Shown here: piece after piece, positions 33,201-46,000 of the stretch
Layout: the number at the start of each line of letters is the position of its first letter
Numbering within the stretch: the first letter of the stretch is position 1
Origin: Sequoia sempervirens
Lineage: Eukaryota; Streptophyta; Pinopsida; Cupressales; Cupressaceae
DNA length: 64,000 nucleotides
Assembly (NCBI GenBank): GCA_007258455.2
Contig: VDFB02270651.1
Coordinates: 704,159,360 to 704,223,359, forward strand
Direction: 5' to 3'
Made by a program: the position numbers and the translations under genes
Notes under the pieces: model-generated
Told to the model about the DNA's origin: nothing
Seen by the model: only the letters and a program-made list of their open reading frames with translations
The model's database searches: none

Positions 33201-34236
33201 AATTTGCACCCCTACCAAGTTATATAACTCAGCAAATTTGGAGTAACATGGGACTACTTTCAGGCTATGGGTATCCTATTGTGAAAGTAGACCTCCAGAT
33301 TATGGGTTGGCTCCCCTTTTGGTGTCACCTAAACTACTGCTAAACTAATAATTTCTTGAGGAAAGAGTAAGAGGGTTACATAAACTGAGATTGAATGAAA
33401 TTTTTTAAAAGGTGATTCACCAAACTAACTAAGACCTGCAAATAGCTTGCACATAGTTCAAACAATGACAAATCCTGGCTTACACAACTCATTCTATATG
33501 CATTCTTTCATAAGTATTTTATAAGGAGGTTTTAAAGCTAAACTCCTAGAAGGAAATAAAGTTCACAACTAAAAGTATTTTGCATTCATAACACAACTTA
33601 TAACCTACAACAACACACTTTTATGCAAAATAGGTGCTTGACATGAGACAAAATTACAAGGAAAAACTAAATTTCACAAGTAATTTGATCAACCACTAGA
33701 TGCACACAATAAAGCATGAAATAAGAAGGAAAAATATTCAATATCATTGATCCAAGGTAAGTTCACTGGTATACAAATCTATCCCTAAGTTACAATACTG
33801 CTCCTGCTGGAAAGATAACTCCAGAAAATAAGTTATCACCCTATTGGAAAGAAAGAACTCCCTCCAAAACTCTGTTTGAAGTTACTTAAGCAAAAATCAA
33901 ACAACTGCCTCACACAAGTCCATCTAGAATGTTTTGTTCGGATGCAGCAAAAAGGTCAAAAAAGAACCTTCTAAAATCACTCCAAAATGTCTGCCAAATG
34001 AAGCAAAGTCAAGCCAAGACCCAAGTCACTATAAAAGCATGAAAAAAACTGCCTCCAAATGGCCCATTCCCTCCAAAATAGTCAAAGATAAAACTCACAC
34101 CATTTCCATATTGGTCAATCTCCAAACTACCCACAGCTTGGCACAAGCTTGGCATGAGTCATCATTTTTGTTCAAACACCTCCTTAACCTGTTTGACCCA
34201 CACTTTTGGTGTGTTTGCGAAGGCATAATACTCCTA
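33201..34236. other. No gene recognised
   Basis: A 108-codon + frame (33,934-34,260) is Lys/Ser-rich at first and hydrophobic at its end, with no motif and no conserved neighbour. I treat it as chance. The remainder is ordinary AT-rich sequence. Confidence 0.35.
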
Positions 34237-34455
34237 ATTTTGTATTTGAATAACACTTAATCAAATGGATTATAGGTACACCACTTAACTAAATATTTCA
34301 CATTTAAAATGAATGCAAAAGAATAAGGCTCTCCATGGCTTGGTCATATCAACACATTCCTTTTTTCAACTTTGTATTTAAAACAACATTTAATTAAATG
34401 GCTTATAATTGTGCCATTTAATTAATTTTTTTACATTTCAAGATAATGCAAAATG
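34237..34455 (+). repeat. Direct duplication, two copies about 133 bp apart
   Basis: TTTGTATTTGAATAACACTT-AATCAAATGG at 34,237 and TTTGTATTTAAAACAACATT-TAATTAAATGG at 34,370 are followed by matching GCCATTTAAT and ACATTT-AA-ATGCAAAA phrases. Confidence 0.7.
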
Positions 34456-35033
34456 AAAGGCCTAGATTTAGCCTATGTGGAAGGTCAAAATGCAAACTCC
34501 ATAATCCTTGAAAGGCTTACATACAAAGTGATGAGAGGCTGAAAATAAAGTCTTAAGTCCTGAAAGACTTGCAATTTCAAGGAGACGTGAAAAATCACTG
34601 AGGAACGTATGACAAAGTCATCAAAAATTACTAAGGCATAGGTCTTCAAAAAGGAAACAAAAGCAAAAACAACACAAGACATAAGACTTTACTTCTTATC
34701 CCATGGGATACATTAATTTGTGTTACAAATTTTTTAAAAAAAGGTAAAAAAATACCTTTGTAGATGGCTTTCAATAGGGTTTCCAACCCTAAACACAAAA
34801 CAATGAAACTTAGCAAAAGTAATTTCATTTTACCATCGAATCTTCTAGAGAGTTTTCTCTGCCACCATAGGGTTTCAATGATGATTTTATGTATTCTCCT
34901 CCATGGTGATTTCGTAGCAGATTCTAAATGATCTCTTATGGAAACCATTGGAAAAAAAGAAGGTAAATGTTATTCTTTAACATAATCTGGATTTTTTTTC
35001 TCCATTGAAAGTTATTCAAGCTTTCAAGGCTGC
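34456..35033. other. No gene recognised, outside the visible inverted repeat
   Basis: This is sequence directly left of the point that pairs with the window end. Two - strand frames (34,485-34,682 and 34,646-34,948) have no motif. Whether it also has a mirror copy cannot be seen because the right arm leaves the window at 64,000. Confidence 0.35.
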
Positions 35034-35656
35034 GGCTGTGGCATACTTTTCTAATGTATTTCTATTGTTGATTCCTTCTGTGGGTGTTTTTTTGGCTCTT
35101 AGCCGCCATGATTGAGTTTACTGAAGCTTCCTATGGTGAAAAATAACTTTCATATTTCATGGAAAAAAATAAACTCAAGCTCAGGTAAGCTCTATGCCGA
35201 CACATTTTGCTTTTCTCTCTACATTATTACTTTATTTCATGAGAATAGAAGATTAGTTCGAGCTAGAAGACTCCTCTACTATTCTGCATTGGTGATTTTG
35301 AGATAAAATGAGATGGTTTTTTTGCATTTTGTGAAGAAAATTGCTTCTTTAGGTCACAACCATGAAGAAACAATTTGGGTTTCCTTACCTCACTTTTCCA
35401 TGGCTGTGGCTTCTAGTTTCCTTGCATTTCCTAAACTCTCTTTGCTTTTTCTATCACGTCCATGTATTTTTTTCAAGTGTCCATTTGAGTTCTTTTGTTT
35501 CTTTGCAAATGATAAAGGGCTCCATCATAACCCTAGCCATTGAAATTTATCTTTTTCTTTTTTAGAAAAAAGGCCATGGCTCGGCCTAGGGTTTACATTC
35601 CTTTGCATTTGTTTTGTGCTTCAACTAAACCATCCTTAGAGAAGAAAACCTCATAC

Positions 35657-38600
35657 TTATGACTATTTTCTTCATACCAAGGTTGTTGTTCTATTCTACC
35701 TGGTTCAGACATTAAGAGACCACTGTCTAACAAGTTTAATGACCCCACACCAAGATGGCTTGTCGTTGACTCCTGGAATTCTCCCCATAATCAAGAGCAC
35801 AAGTTTGAATGTAGCCAAATAAATTATAGGATATCTGTAAACACTATCCACATTCACCTCCACCTTAGGCAAAGGAATTGTGTTTAACCTAGTTGACTTG
35901 TTTCTAAATGGATTCATACTCAATGATGCAGAAGATTCAGATTGACTAGCATCATACTGAAATGTTGAAGCAGGTGGTAGTATATTTTCCTATTGCAAAA
36001 CATCTATGCTAGAAGTTCTCATTACAACATTTTCTTCTCCAAGAAATTCTTGATCAAAAATCTTAGATGGTTCCATCCCATTTTTTTATTCAACTTGATA
36101 ATAATTAGAGTTCAAGGTAGATATTTAATGCAAAGTTGCTAGCATGTTGTTATTAGACTAATATTGCAGTACAATAGAAGTGTCAGACATCTGCAAATGT
36201 TGCTCCATAACTCCAAGGTTATTGTTTCTTATGCCCAAACTAGTGAATGGTGCACACCGATTATCAACTAATGATTTATTTATTCCTTGATTGATATTTC
36301 ATTCTTTGCATCTTGGTGTCCCAAACATGCTTCTTCATACCCTTTCTCCTCGTTAACCAGAAGAGACTTCAATGTAGTTTCCACTGAACTGGGGATAGTT
36401 TTTCATTACAAAGATAATTAGCAATATGCACTCTTCTTTTCCCACCATCTTTTACATTGGCTGCATGGTACTAATAATTCCTTCCTTTTTCATTGATTAA
36501 CCAGTCCCTAGGCTATTGTTCGTCAATCATTTGTGACTAGGGTTTCCCCTTGAAGGACTACTCCCTTTTGACACTGTCATTCTAATCATTGTTTTGGCAT
36601 CACTCTAAATTGTGTGCGCCTATTCACCAAGGACCTTCCATGACATTTCCATACTGTGCTTGGCATTGCTATCATTATATTGCAAGTCTGATTTTCCTTC
36701 TTGATGCATATAGTTGTCTTCAATACATTGCACACTTCTTCATGCATTTTGCAAAGGAAAACCATTTATAATGGCACAATTATTTTGAATTGTATTTTAG
36801 AATAGGCACACCATTTGATTCCAGAATGCTCTCTATTTTTGTCTCATGGAAATAGTAGTAGCATAATTTATCATTTAGAATGCAAATATTTCTAAATGAC
36901 TTTTCATTTATTTTAGGAAAAAAATAGATTAATTATTCTCACACCTTCTCTTGAATTTATTACATAAGAATTGCTCATTGTTTCTGTATTGTACTAGATC
37001 ACTATTATATACCTTTTCATTTGAAATTCTCTTGTTTCCTTTAAATCTTGTTAGCTGATTAGAAGACAAGTCTTGAAAAACATGGCACCATGTTTATCTC
37101 CATTCTTTTGAGAGCACTATTGATTGAAAGATACATGGTTTTGTTTATGATATTCTTTCATCTATCCACAATATGATGCTTTCATGACATTACCTTTCTC
37201 ACCTTGTGTTGTTTGAAATTCCACTCGGAAACACTATGTTTGTATGCACTATTCGTGAAGTTAGAACTAGGGATTCTATAGAAACAAAGTAATAGCTCAT
37301 CACAATTGCTTTTTAAATGACTCTGCTTCTTTGATGTAGTCTTTTGGCTCTGTACTCATGATGTTGGTGTCTCTTTTTGCATGACTGTATTTTAATGTAG
37401 ATGGCTACTCCATTCTCTTTTAACATGCTTACTTTATCTTCAAATGAAAGCATTAAGACTTATTGAAAAGGAAACAACCTACTTGACAATTTGAAAAGCA
37501 AACACATGAAAAGAATGATGCTTATCTTAGATACAAAACAAAATATATGTTTAGTACCTTTACTTGAAATTCCTGAATGAACATTCTTACTATTGTTGAT
37601 GCATATGGTAGCTATTATGATTGTATCCTTCATTTCTCATGTCTTGCTATCTCTTCATAGCATCTTTAAGCTACTAGTATGAAAATCACACTTCTCATAT
37701 CCATGATGTCAACCTTTCCATATTGTGCTTGTTTATTTTGAATATTGAATCCTCTAATGAAGAACTTCCAGTTTAACTCATTTTGTTATCAAGAATATGA
37801 GTTTGCTTAAAACCTGAAAGTCTATCATCTAATTGTCACACTTATGCTATCATGGGGGTTTTCCATGCTTTCCCTTTTGTAGGACTATCATCTTGTACTC
37901 ATCCACTGTCATCCCTTTCTAGTACCACCTCTGAGAGGACTGACATCTATAACTCATCTTCCATTGTTCAATGTCTACTATAATAATTAGAGAACATGCA
38001 ATAGGTGTATGATGTCTTCCATACATGACTGTGAACTATGTTATGAGTTCACCACACTCTACCATTATGCCAAATGACCACTATCATTAAGGTTTTGAGC
38101 TTTTTCCTTGCATGTCATTGACTTCCCTTCACATGATTACCAACAAAAGCTTCTCAAAGGCTGCCCTTCATGACTGTCTTACATTCATTTGTAGGATCAT
38201 TGGCATCTCCTCAAACCATCATGCATTAATTGTTTATCAAAGTGTGCATTGTAGTTGTTTGTGAATACTCATGATAGCTCCTAATAGGACTTGATAGCTC
38301 TTGCACTATATATTGATGAATGCATAATTGAACTTGATGCATTTGTGCTTTAGTGTTCATATTATCACATAAATCATTTGTTCCTTGGGAGGAGACAAAC
38401 TATTTTATCTTTGAATGATTGTTGTCCCTATTCGTGTTTACTTCTTTACTACCCTTTGAAAATGATGACAATGAAATCTAACTCATACCATTATTAAAAT
38501 GGACTTTGGATCCACTAAGAAGATTGAAAGACATATCCAGCAGAGTAATCTCTCCAAGAAGAGATGACTGGCCCTTTGATCAACATGATGGAAGCCTATT

Positions 38601-38888
38601 GTTTGATTCATTGTGAAAAGATGAAGTGTAAATTTCTTGATAATTCACACCATTTTGTTGCATCTTTTGAATCTGATAATGAAATTTGATCAAGTGGTAT
38701 GCTTCCATATTGATTTAATGCATCAAAAATAGGTTTATCATTGATTTGATCAAGTTGCTCAATTTCCTATCCCTCATAAAACACAAGAGGATAGCATGCT
38801 AGGCTCAACCCTCATGGGAGCCACATTTTATTACACATGATGTAATCACCTAAATCAAAATAGTAACAAAGATTTGTCCTATATCTGC
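35657..38888 (-). pseudogene. Decayed gene-like stretch (left arm copy)
   Basis: Mirror copy of 60,145-63,376, described there. In this arm the last coding-like exon (MSMNPFRNKSTRLN, 35,923 downward) loses its frame near 35,812, relative to the right arm, through a 1-bp difference. The reading then continues for only about 40 unrelated codons. Confidence 0.4.
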
Positions 38889-39076
38889 ACAAGGATAAAA
38901 CATGTTAGATAAACAAAGCATATGATAGGCGTGTTTGATAACTCTTTTGTTTTCCTGGACACCTATGGTATGCTATCTATTTTAATGCTTATGGAGATCA
39001 GATTATATGTTTATGGATGTTTTGAAAATATTTTGATTGGTGACCTTTCATTGCTCTAACAACACTCTTCTTCCAG

Positions 39077-39170
39077 ATGCATGAAACCTAGGAGCAATGA
39101 GGAGAGCAATCAACAACTGGAAGTAGGACAAGTGGAAGAGAATAAAGATGATGCAGGACAAGGCAACTAG
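39077..39170 (+). pseudogene. Terminal-exon-like sequence (left arm copy)
   Basis: After a pyrimidine-rich stretch ending CTTCTTCCAG (39,067-39,076), a frame runs CMKPRSNEESNQQLEVGQ then VEENKDDAGQGN and stops at TAG (39,168-39,170). It is hydrophilic, Glu/Asn/Gln-rich, like a C-terminal tail. A polyadenylation-type AATAAA follows at 39,308-39,313. No upstream exon of the same gene could be recognised, so it may be a gene fragment. The product is unknown. Confidence 0.4.
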
Positions 39171-39901
39171 GATTCATCATTCAGGAAATGACAGGTCCCC
39201 CTTCATTTTATGTGCATTTCTATCTATAAATGTAAAGTTTTTTCTTTATATGCATTAAAATGGTTAGTCCCTCAGCTTGTGAGGGACACTATACACTTAT
39301 CATTATCAATAAAGACTGCATTTTGAAAAGATTGTGCACTTTTTTCCTATGTTATGCTATATGCATCTGCATGAGGCAGTGTAGTATTTTAGTCTTCTAA
39401 TATTTCTTTATGCATGTGAATGTAACATAGCAAGTTAAAATTGTACCTTCTTTTACTTGTAAAACATAAACATCACCTGTTTGGGCTAGGAGCAAAAATA
39501 GGTAACTACCACAATAAAGGTTTTAAGGAATTTTTTATTACCTATCATGTGGTTGAAATCCCCTTTTGTTATAAACAATTTGGAAGTTTATATAGTTTAT
39601 TGGGGCATTAAAATGATGGTTGATGGTTTTGACTACTAAATTTTTCTATGAATGGGATTTTTTATTAGTTTTATGTATTCTTCAAGTATTTGATATCTAG
39701 GAAAATGATGTTTATTTTTTATATTGTAGGTATATTAATACACACATGTGTGAGCTAAGTGTAACATTATCCAAACTATATGTAAAGCCACATATGGTTG
39801 AATTTATTGGCTAAAAACTAATATTTCAAGTGTTTGATCTTAACCCAACCTCTTTTTGGGAGATGCAAAAAAGTTATAAAATCATTTAATGTATGTGTGT
39901 A

Positions 39902-42900
39902 TGTAACACCTCACCATGCAAACCCAAAAGGACAACTTATAACAATAATTATAGCACATTTTTTTTTAAAGTAAACTAATATGAAATGTGAGTTAACATA
40001 CAACTCCATTAAGGAAACTATACATATACATTATCTAACTAGTCCTCTAGGGTAACACATGATTGCATTACTTGCGAACCTTTGTTACATAATCCAATTC
40101 CCATAATGATGGTAAACTACTCACAAGATTCCATTTCAAACCCATTAAAAAGAATGAATAAACAACATCCTTTACATTACATAAACATCCATCATAATTA
40201 TGAATTTAAATATAAATATTTCCACAGATACAACACCATTAGATATCATATATTATGAACCAATAAACACATAATAATACCAAGAATCTATATACATTGC
40301 ATTTATTATATGAGTTTACATCATTTCAACATTACAATGGTACAACAATGCTTCCCAACCTGAATGGGAATGATACACCAATTACATAGTGTGATACAAT
40401 TGAAATGAACATAACACATAGCATCAATGCTATCTCCAAATTTGTTGAAGCTTTGGAACCACTGCTACAGTACAACTTCTCACATCATGGACTTCGTATG
40501 GGAACCCAATGGAGTGCATAGTATGTTCCACCTGACCATGTGGACCCTAAGGCCCACCCCCCCTACTAGGAGATGACAATAAGGACCCACAACATAAAAC
40601 AATCAAGCAAATAAGGTTATCAAGACTCCACAACAATACAACATACATAAAGAACAACCACTTCCAAAGGTATATGAACAACAAGGGGAAAACAATAAAC
40701 ATGCAAGGTTGACAAAGGGAGGAGTGTCATCGCATGGTCCTGACATGAGTTACCCTTACAGTCTAGACATTGTCCCCCATCCCTGAGTTACCCTGATAGT
40801 CTAGACGCTGACACCTATCTATGCTTACCCTGACTGCCTCTCACTAGGCGCTAGCCCCATAGGGTGACACGTGTGAAATCACTTACCTTTCATGAGGACA
40901 AGGTAGTGATCTTGCCAACCAGGCCTTCTCAGCCCATCCTTAGCCTACAAAAGTGCTACAGGCATGGGTGAGGCATCTACTTATCTTGTTTAGTGTGAAC
41001 TCTACCCCACCCCCTAACTTATTTATTAGGTTATCTCTGAGTTAATGAACTCTCCAATGGGTTACCCTGACACCCCTTTGTGCACCGGCCCCCATTGGGA
41101 GCTATTCCCCCTACTAACAACAAGATAATCCACATAACATCTAGGGTGTACCCACTCGCATAATGCACCAAAACCACCAAAACCATATACATACGTGAGG
41201 CATGAACCTTCTTGCACAAAGACCACATCATAAAGCAAAACAATGGTGCAAGGTAACAACCCACATGAGCTCAAAACAAGAATCAAGAGCCAAAGTTTCA
41301 CAAGGAACCAAATATGAAAATCCAACATGTAACAAATTTCCCCTTAGCCTCTGGAAGCCTAAAAAAAAAGCTACCCATGAACTCCTACATGAAATAAACT
41401 TGAGACATCACTATCTCAAACATTTTCACGAGGAATGAAATCAAGTAACCAATTACACAAAACCTCCACATATCAAAACTAGAACGTAAAACAAGAGAAA
41501 TCACATCATCAAGAAAATCATCCAAGTCATCCTTCCTTTTCGCTTAATATTTTTAACACAATTATTAAAGAACATTTAAAATCAACAACAACATTCTATT
41601 TATTTACCCATAGTGAAATCATTTAAATAATTAAAGAACTATATAAACATTTTCTATAAACATCCAAATATGCTTTTTCCACAACAAATTTCTCTTTATA
41701 TAATTCATAATATATATTTTTACACATATATATATATATACATTTATATATATATCATCATAGATATTTATATATATAAATATAATTAATTTAACACAAC
41801 TGTTGTTAATAAACAGTATTGAATATATTAAACTTAAAGAAATCTGCTGTCTAAAACATGTTGAATTCATGTTAAAATGCAAAGATCATCGAACACACAT
41901 ACACACATATTAGTACTTTAATATACACTGTTGTTTGCCACAACAAATCCTATTAAATAGGGCAATTATGAGATACTTGTATATTAACATAGTACAATGT
42001 TGTTTGTCATAGCGAACCCTATTAAAACAGAATGATCTTATAAGATTAGACACGTCTATATAAACAAATATATGCCAAACTGTATTAAGCAACTAGAATG
42101 AAATGAATAGATATAATAAATGAATAGATATATAAAGGAATAGATATACTAAATGCCATGTTAAGCAACTAGAATGAAATGAATGACATCGAATTACCCA
42201 CAAAACTAGCTAACCTAAGGTGACATAGATATAAAAACATATGAAGACCAAAAAAACAAGCAAATACCATCTATCTAAAGTGCCTGCCATCAAGTATAAT
42301 CACAAAAGAAATAATCTTTCCTACAAGCCGCGCAGAAGGAAGAAAAAGGAACACTTTAGCTGGAAACATCGATTGACAAGATCATTGAATATTAATAAAA
42401 ATCATCCCCTACTCTTTGAAGAATTCACCAAATATGTGCAACCAAAGGCAACCTAACATAATGTTAAGAGTCATGATTATCTATAACATCGACTAGCTAG
42501 AGATAGACACAAGAGTAAGGTTTGCAATACACATGACATGTAAAATAGCCTGGCTTGCCTCGTAAATCTCAGCAACAACCACTAAGGAATAAGTCAATAA
42601 TAACTCTTCACAACATTTGCATTCTAAAACATTTGATGGAAAAGAATCGGCCTAACATAAATATAATTGTTTGCTTCAGACTAAGGCTCGAATACCTCTA
42701 CAATGTATTGGATGCCATAAACATGATGGCTGCATAATACAGGTTTATCCCCTAAGGTACTGAGGCACTTGCCAATCTAATGAGAGCACAAAAAATAGTC
42801 ATCTTAGTGAAGCCAAAAGAATGGTGTCGCACCAGTTAAAATGAAAATAGAAATTGAGTTCATTGAATTTAAGCATAAAATTCACAAACAACAGATGAAA

Positions 42901-43654
42901 CGAGAACCAGATAAGGCTAACCTGAAGTCCTACGCTCGAAGATGGAGAAGATGTGTGGAAACGGTCTCTTTCGCAGCCACACTTTGTTCTCCAATTTTTT
43001 TTTTCCAATCTACTGGATGCTGTATTTTTATTTGATAAAGAAAAATAATTACAGAGCAAGATTTCTTGTTAAAACCAAAATAACAATCTACTTAAAATCT
43101 CTCCAAAAAAAAAAGACCAATATAAAAAATCCAAGTAAAAGATAAGTTTTTGAAACCAAAAATCAACAAATACAAGTTTCCAATATGCAATTCAGTTTGG
43201 AGTCATGCATGTGCACGCACTCCTCTTTTTCCATCTTTTATTTGCTTTTACAAGCAGTTTGAAAATCTCATCTCATTTATTTACTTTAAAATTATATTTC
43301 TTTCCACATTTAATTAAACTATAATGATAATAATATTTATCTTTATTTTTTTTTATCATTAAAACATTTAATCATATTATTTAATTTAATAATTAATAAT
43401 CAATATCCTCATAATACCTTTTTATAAACATAATTCATTTAATTATTATTTTAATTCTAAATTAATTTAAATTACCTTATAATCAATTTAATTTAATTAA
43501 ATTGATTAAGCAAGGTCATTCATGATATTTAATTTACCACAAAATTTCAAAATCAAGTTAAACAACATAATAATGAACAACAACGTGACATCACAAAACA
43601 TCCAAAAAAACTTACTCAAATGTCAAGAAGTGCCAAATACGGAGGGGCACTACA
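39902..43654 (-). mobile_element. Solo LTR, 3.75 kb (left arm copy)
   Basis: Reverse-complement copy of 55,379-59,131. In + orientation it starts TGTAACACCTCACC and ends GGGGCACTACA, flanked on both sides by GTGTA (39,897-39,901 and 43,655-43,659). Confidence 0.88.
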
Positions 43655-43659
43655 GTGTA

Positions 43660-45440
43660 TTGCATGACAAGTGTTTGATAAAATTTCAATCATGCTATGT
43701 GACCTAAAATTCAATTACAAAATTATTTATATATGTTGGTTGATGTGTGATAAGTGTTTGAAAATTAGTTCTTTGACCTAAATTTGGAGTAACAAAATTA
43801 TTTTCATATATGGATAATTAAGATTCATATATATGTATATATGCATATATGGTTGCATACATACATACTTACACACACACATGGTATAACAATTATTTAT
43901 AATATTATTTTGGAAGGGTTATCAAATATATGCAGTGTTGTCTCATATGGTTTTGTGGAGTCATCAAGGTATAGAGTTGAGATAATACATGTGATAGTCA
44001 AATAACACTAATATAGTTGAGTTTATTGTTGTTCACGTATAATTTTCTAGCCATGCTTTAGTTTTCAAACCTATAAATTTCTCACTTATTTTACTAGGTT
44101 TGGCCATTTTAATATGGTAGAATTTTACATTTAAAGATGATTGTCATCACTTATTTAAATGCATAAAAATAATTCCTTACTCACAACCACATATGTTTAT
44201 ACATTTAATTAATTCCAATAGCTATTCACCACTTTATTTATGAATAACTCAAAGAGTATAAAACCTTTCATCATGCATATGAGTACCTCTATGTACAATA
44301 TATTTATATATAAATGTGTATACATATATATGTATATATTTACACACATATATACTTATGAATATACATTTGTATAACTAGATTGAAGATGGAATTAACA
44401 CATCATCTTTATTATGTTTTCTCAATCCCAAATTGGAAATCAGTTTTATATATGATTGTCCTTTTGAAAGGTGAATGGAAACTCCATTGGATAGCCATAT
44501 GTAATATTTTAGTCTCACTATATAAATACATTTAATGTACTTATCTCTCTAATATAACAAAAAAAATTCATTTAATGTTATTAAGTTTCTTAATCAAGGG
44601 TAAGGCATGCCATGAGTTTGGAAAATGTTATATTTTATTGGAAACTTATGTTTTGAATTGTATTATATTCTTCCAATTATTATATGATCATGTTGACAAG
44701 TCAAGCAGGAGATAGTAGTGTCAAGAATAGATGATCATTTTTTTTGTATAATCAAAATGTGTTTATTATTGAACTCTTTGGCCAAAGTGGTGTTATAGTT
44801 GTATGCATTATCAATTCATTGTACTCTCAAGATTGCATGGTAGTCCAAATTCATCAGTAACTAGAGGGTATCTATCATCTATATGACCAACTACATGTGA
44901 TATTGATTGTAATTGCGTACACTTGGTTCTTAGAAGCAGTTATGGTACTATTGTTTTTTTTAAGAACCAAACTTAATCTCAACAATTACCTATGAATTTT
45001 CCACAATTCAATGATCAACAATGGTGAGGATTGGACAACGACTAGGTGAAAGCTTGCTAGGCTTTCTCTCTTCACTTCAGGCTTTGCAAGTCCTAGGAGA
45101 GTGATCCCTACAATGTGCTAAATGATACTCTTGTGCCAAATTATCACAGAAATTGAAAATAATAGATACATTCCCAGATATTGCAAATTAGATGAAAATC
45201 CTAAAGAATTTGGCTATTTCTCTAACAAATGGCCCTCCAAAGCAGGGAATAGATAGTTTCTTATGAAACTTTAGAATGATTAAAGGTGTATAAATGATTT
45301 TATTTAATATTGTGTTCTTTGATAGGTAGGGATGACTTAATGACTTCAAAGTTGACCAAATTAATAGATTAGTGCTTTATCCATGGGAAATGAATTCAAA
45401 TATGGAATAAAATGTAATACAACAATGATTAAAGTCAACA
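43660..45440. other. AT-rich sequence between the solo LTR and the Tat-type LTR (left arm)
   Basis: Contains TATATG/CATATA-type simple sequence near 43,800-43,870 and 44,290-44,360. No gene is visible; it is mirrored at about 53,590-55,373. Confidence 0.5.
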
Positions 45441-45897
45441 TTTGTAGACTATTGTGATATTGCTTTACAACACACAACTCAAGATCTCCCAAAACAAGAA
45501 CTACTTATCAAATCCTTATACTTAATCACATAAACCGATGATCTCATCAAAGCATTTTAATTAATTCCTTGAATTAAAGTAGAGAAAAAACCATACATTC
45601 AACCAAAACAATTGAAGACCAATAAAATATCCTTGATCATTTTATTGATAATCCATATGACAAAATACACAAGGAGAGAAATTGTTCTAGAATTTTCATT
45701 TTCTCATTAAAATGCTATCACTATTGTAAAACCATTATGTCTATTACATACTCAAATTCAACCTAAGGCTCCATACTCTTCTATTCCTTTGTGCTTGAAT
45801 TACAAAATTCATTACATGAGTTTGAATTCTTAACCAACTAAGGACCCATGCAATTGGCCTTGGATTCCCTTTTATAAGAATCAGGGAGCAACAAACT
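45441..45897 (-). repeat. Part of a Tat-type LTR, cut by the N gap (left arm)
   Basis: Mirror of about 53,137-53,590. It keeps the TATA box (TTTTATA in + orientation, 45,870-45,876) and the polyadenylation signal (45,641-45,646). The contig ends inside the LTR promoter region. Confidence 0.65.
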
Positions 45898-45997
45898 NNN
45901 NNNNNNNNNNNNNNNNNNNNNNNNNNNNNNNNNNNNNNNNNNNNNNNNNNNNNNNNNNNNNNNNNNNNNNNNNNNNNNNNNNNNNNNNNNNNNNNNN
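45898..45997. other. Assembly gap, exactly 100 N
   Basis: One hundred N bases, a length often used by scaffolding software for a gap of unknown size. It lies at the inner border of the left arm. Frames that appear to cross it are artefacts. Confidence 0.98.
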
Positions 45998-46000
45998 TGA

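Larger units (their letters stand above)
35034..45897 (+). repeat. Left arm of a ~10.9-kb inverted repeat
   Basis: Base i pairs with about 99,033-i on the other strand. Frames at 36,589-36,771, 41,031-43,059 and 43,522-43,707 have identical translations in mirror position and opposite strand (62,262-62,444, 55,974-58,002, 55,326-55,511). The inner edge ends at the N gap, and the outer edge pairs with the window end. Small differences exist, for example a base change near 44,165 and a 1-bp indel near 35,812; the offset shifts by 1-2 at each end because of indels. Confidence 0.97.

Noticed and set aside
33934..34260. 108-codon + frame as a gene
   Set aside because: No family motif, no homologous copy in the window and low-complexity Lys/Ser start; likely chance.
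41031..43145. Several 60-88 codon frames conserved between the two arms
   Set aside because: They lie inside the solo LTR and are identical only because the arms are near-identical; no domain or codon pattern supports them.
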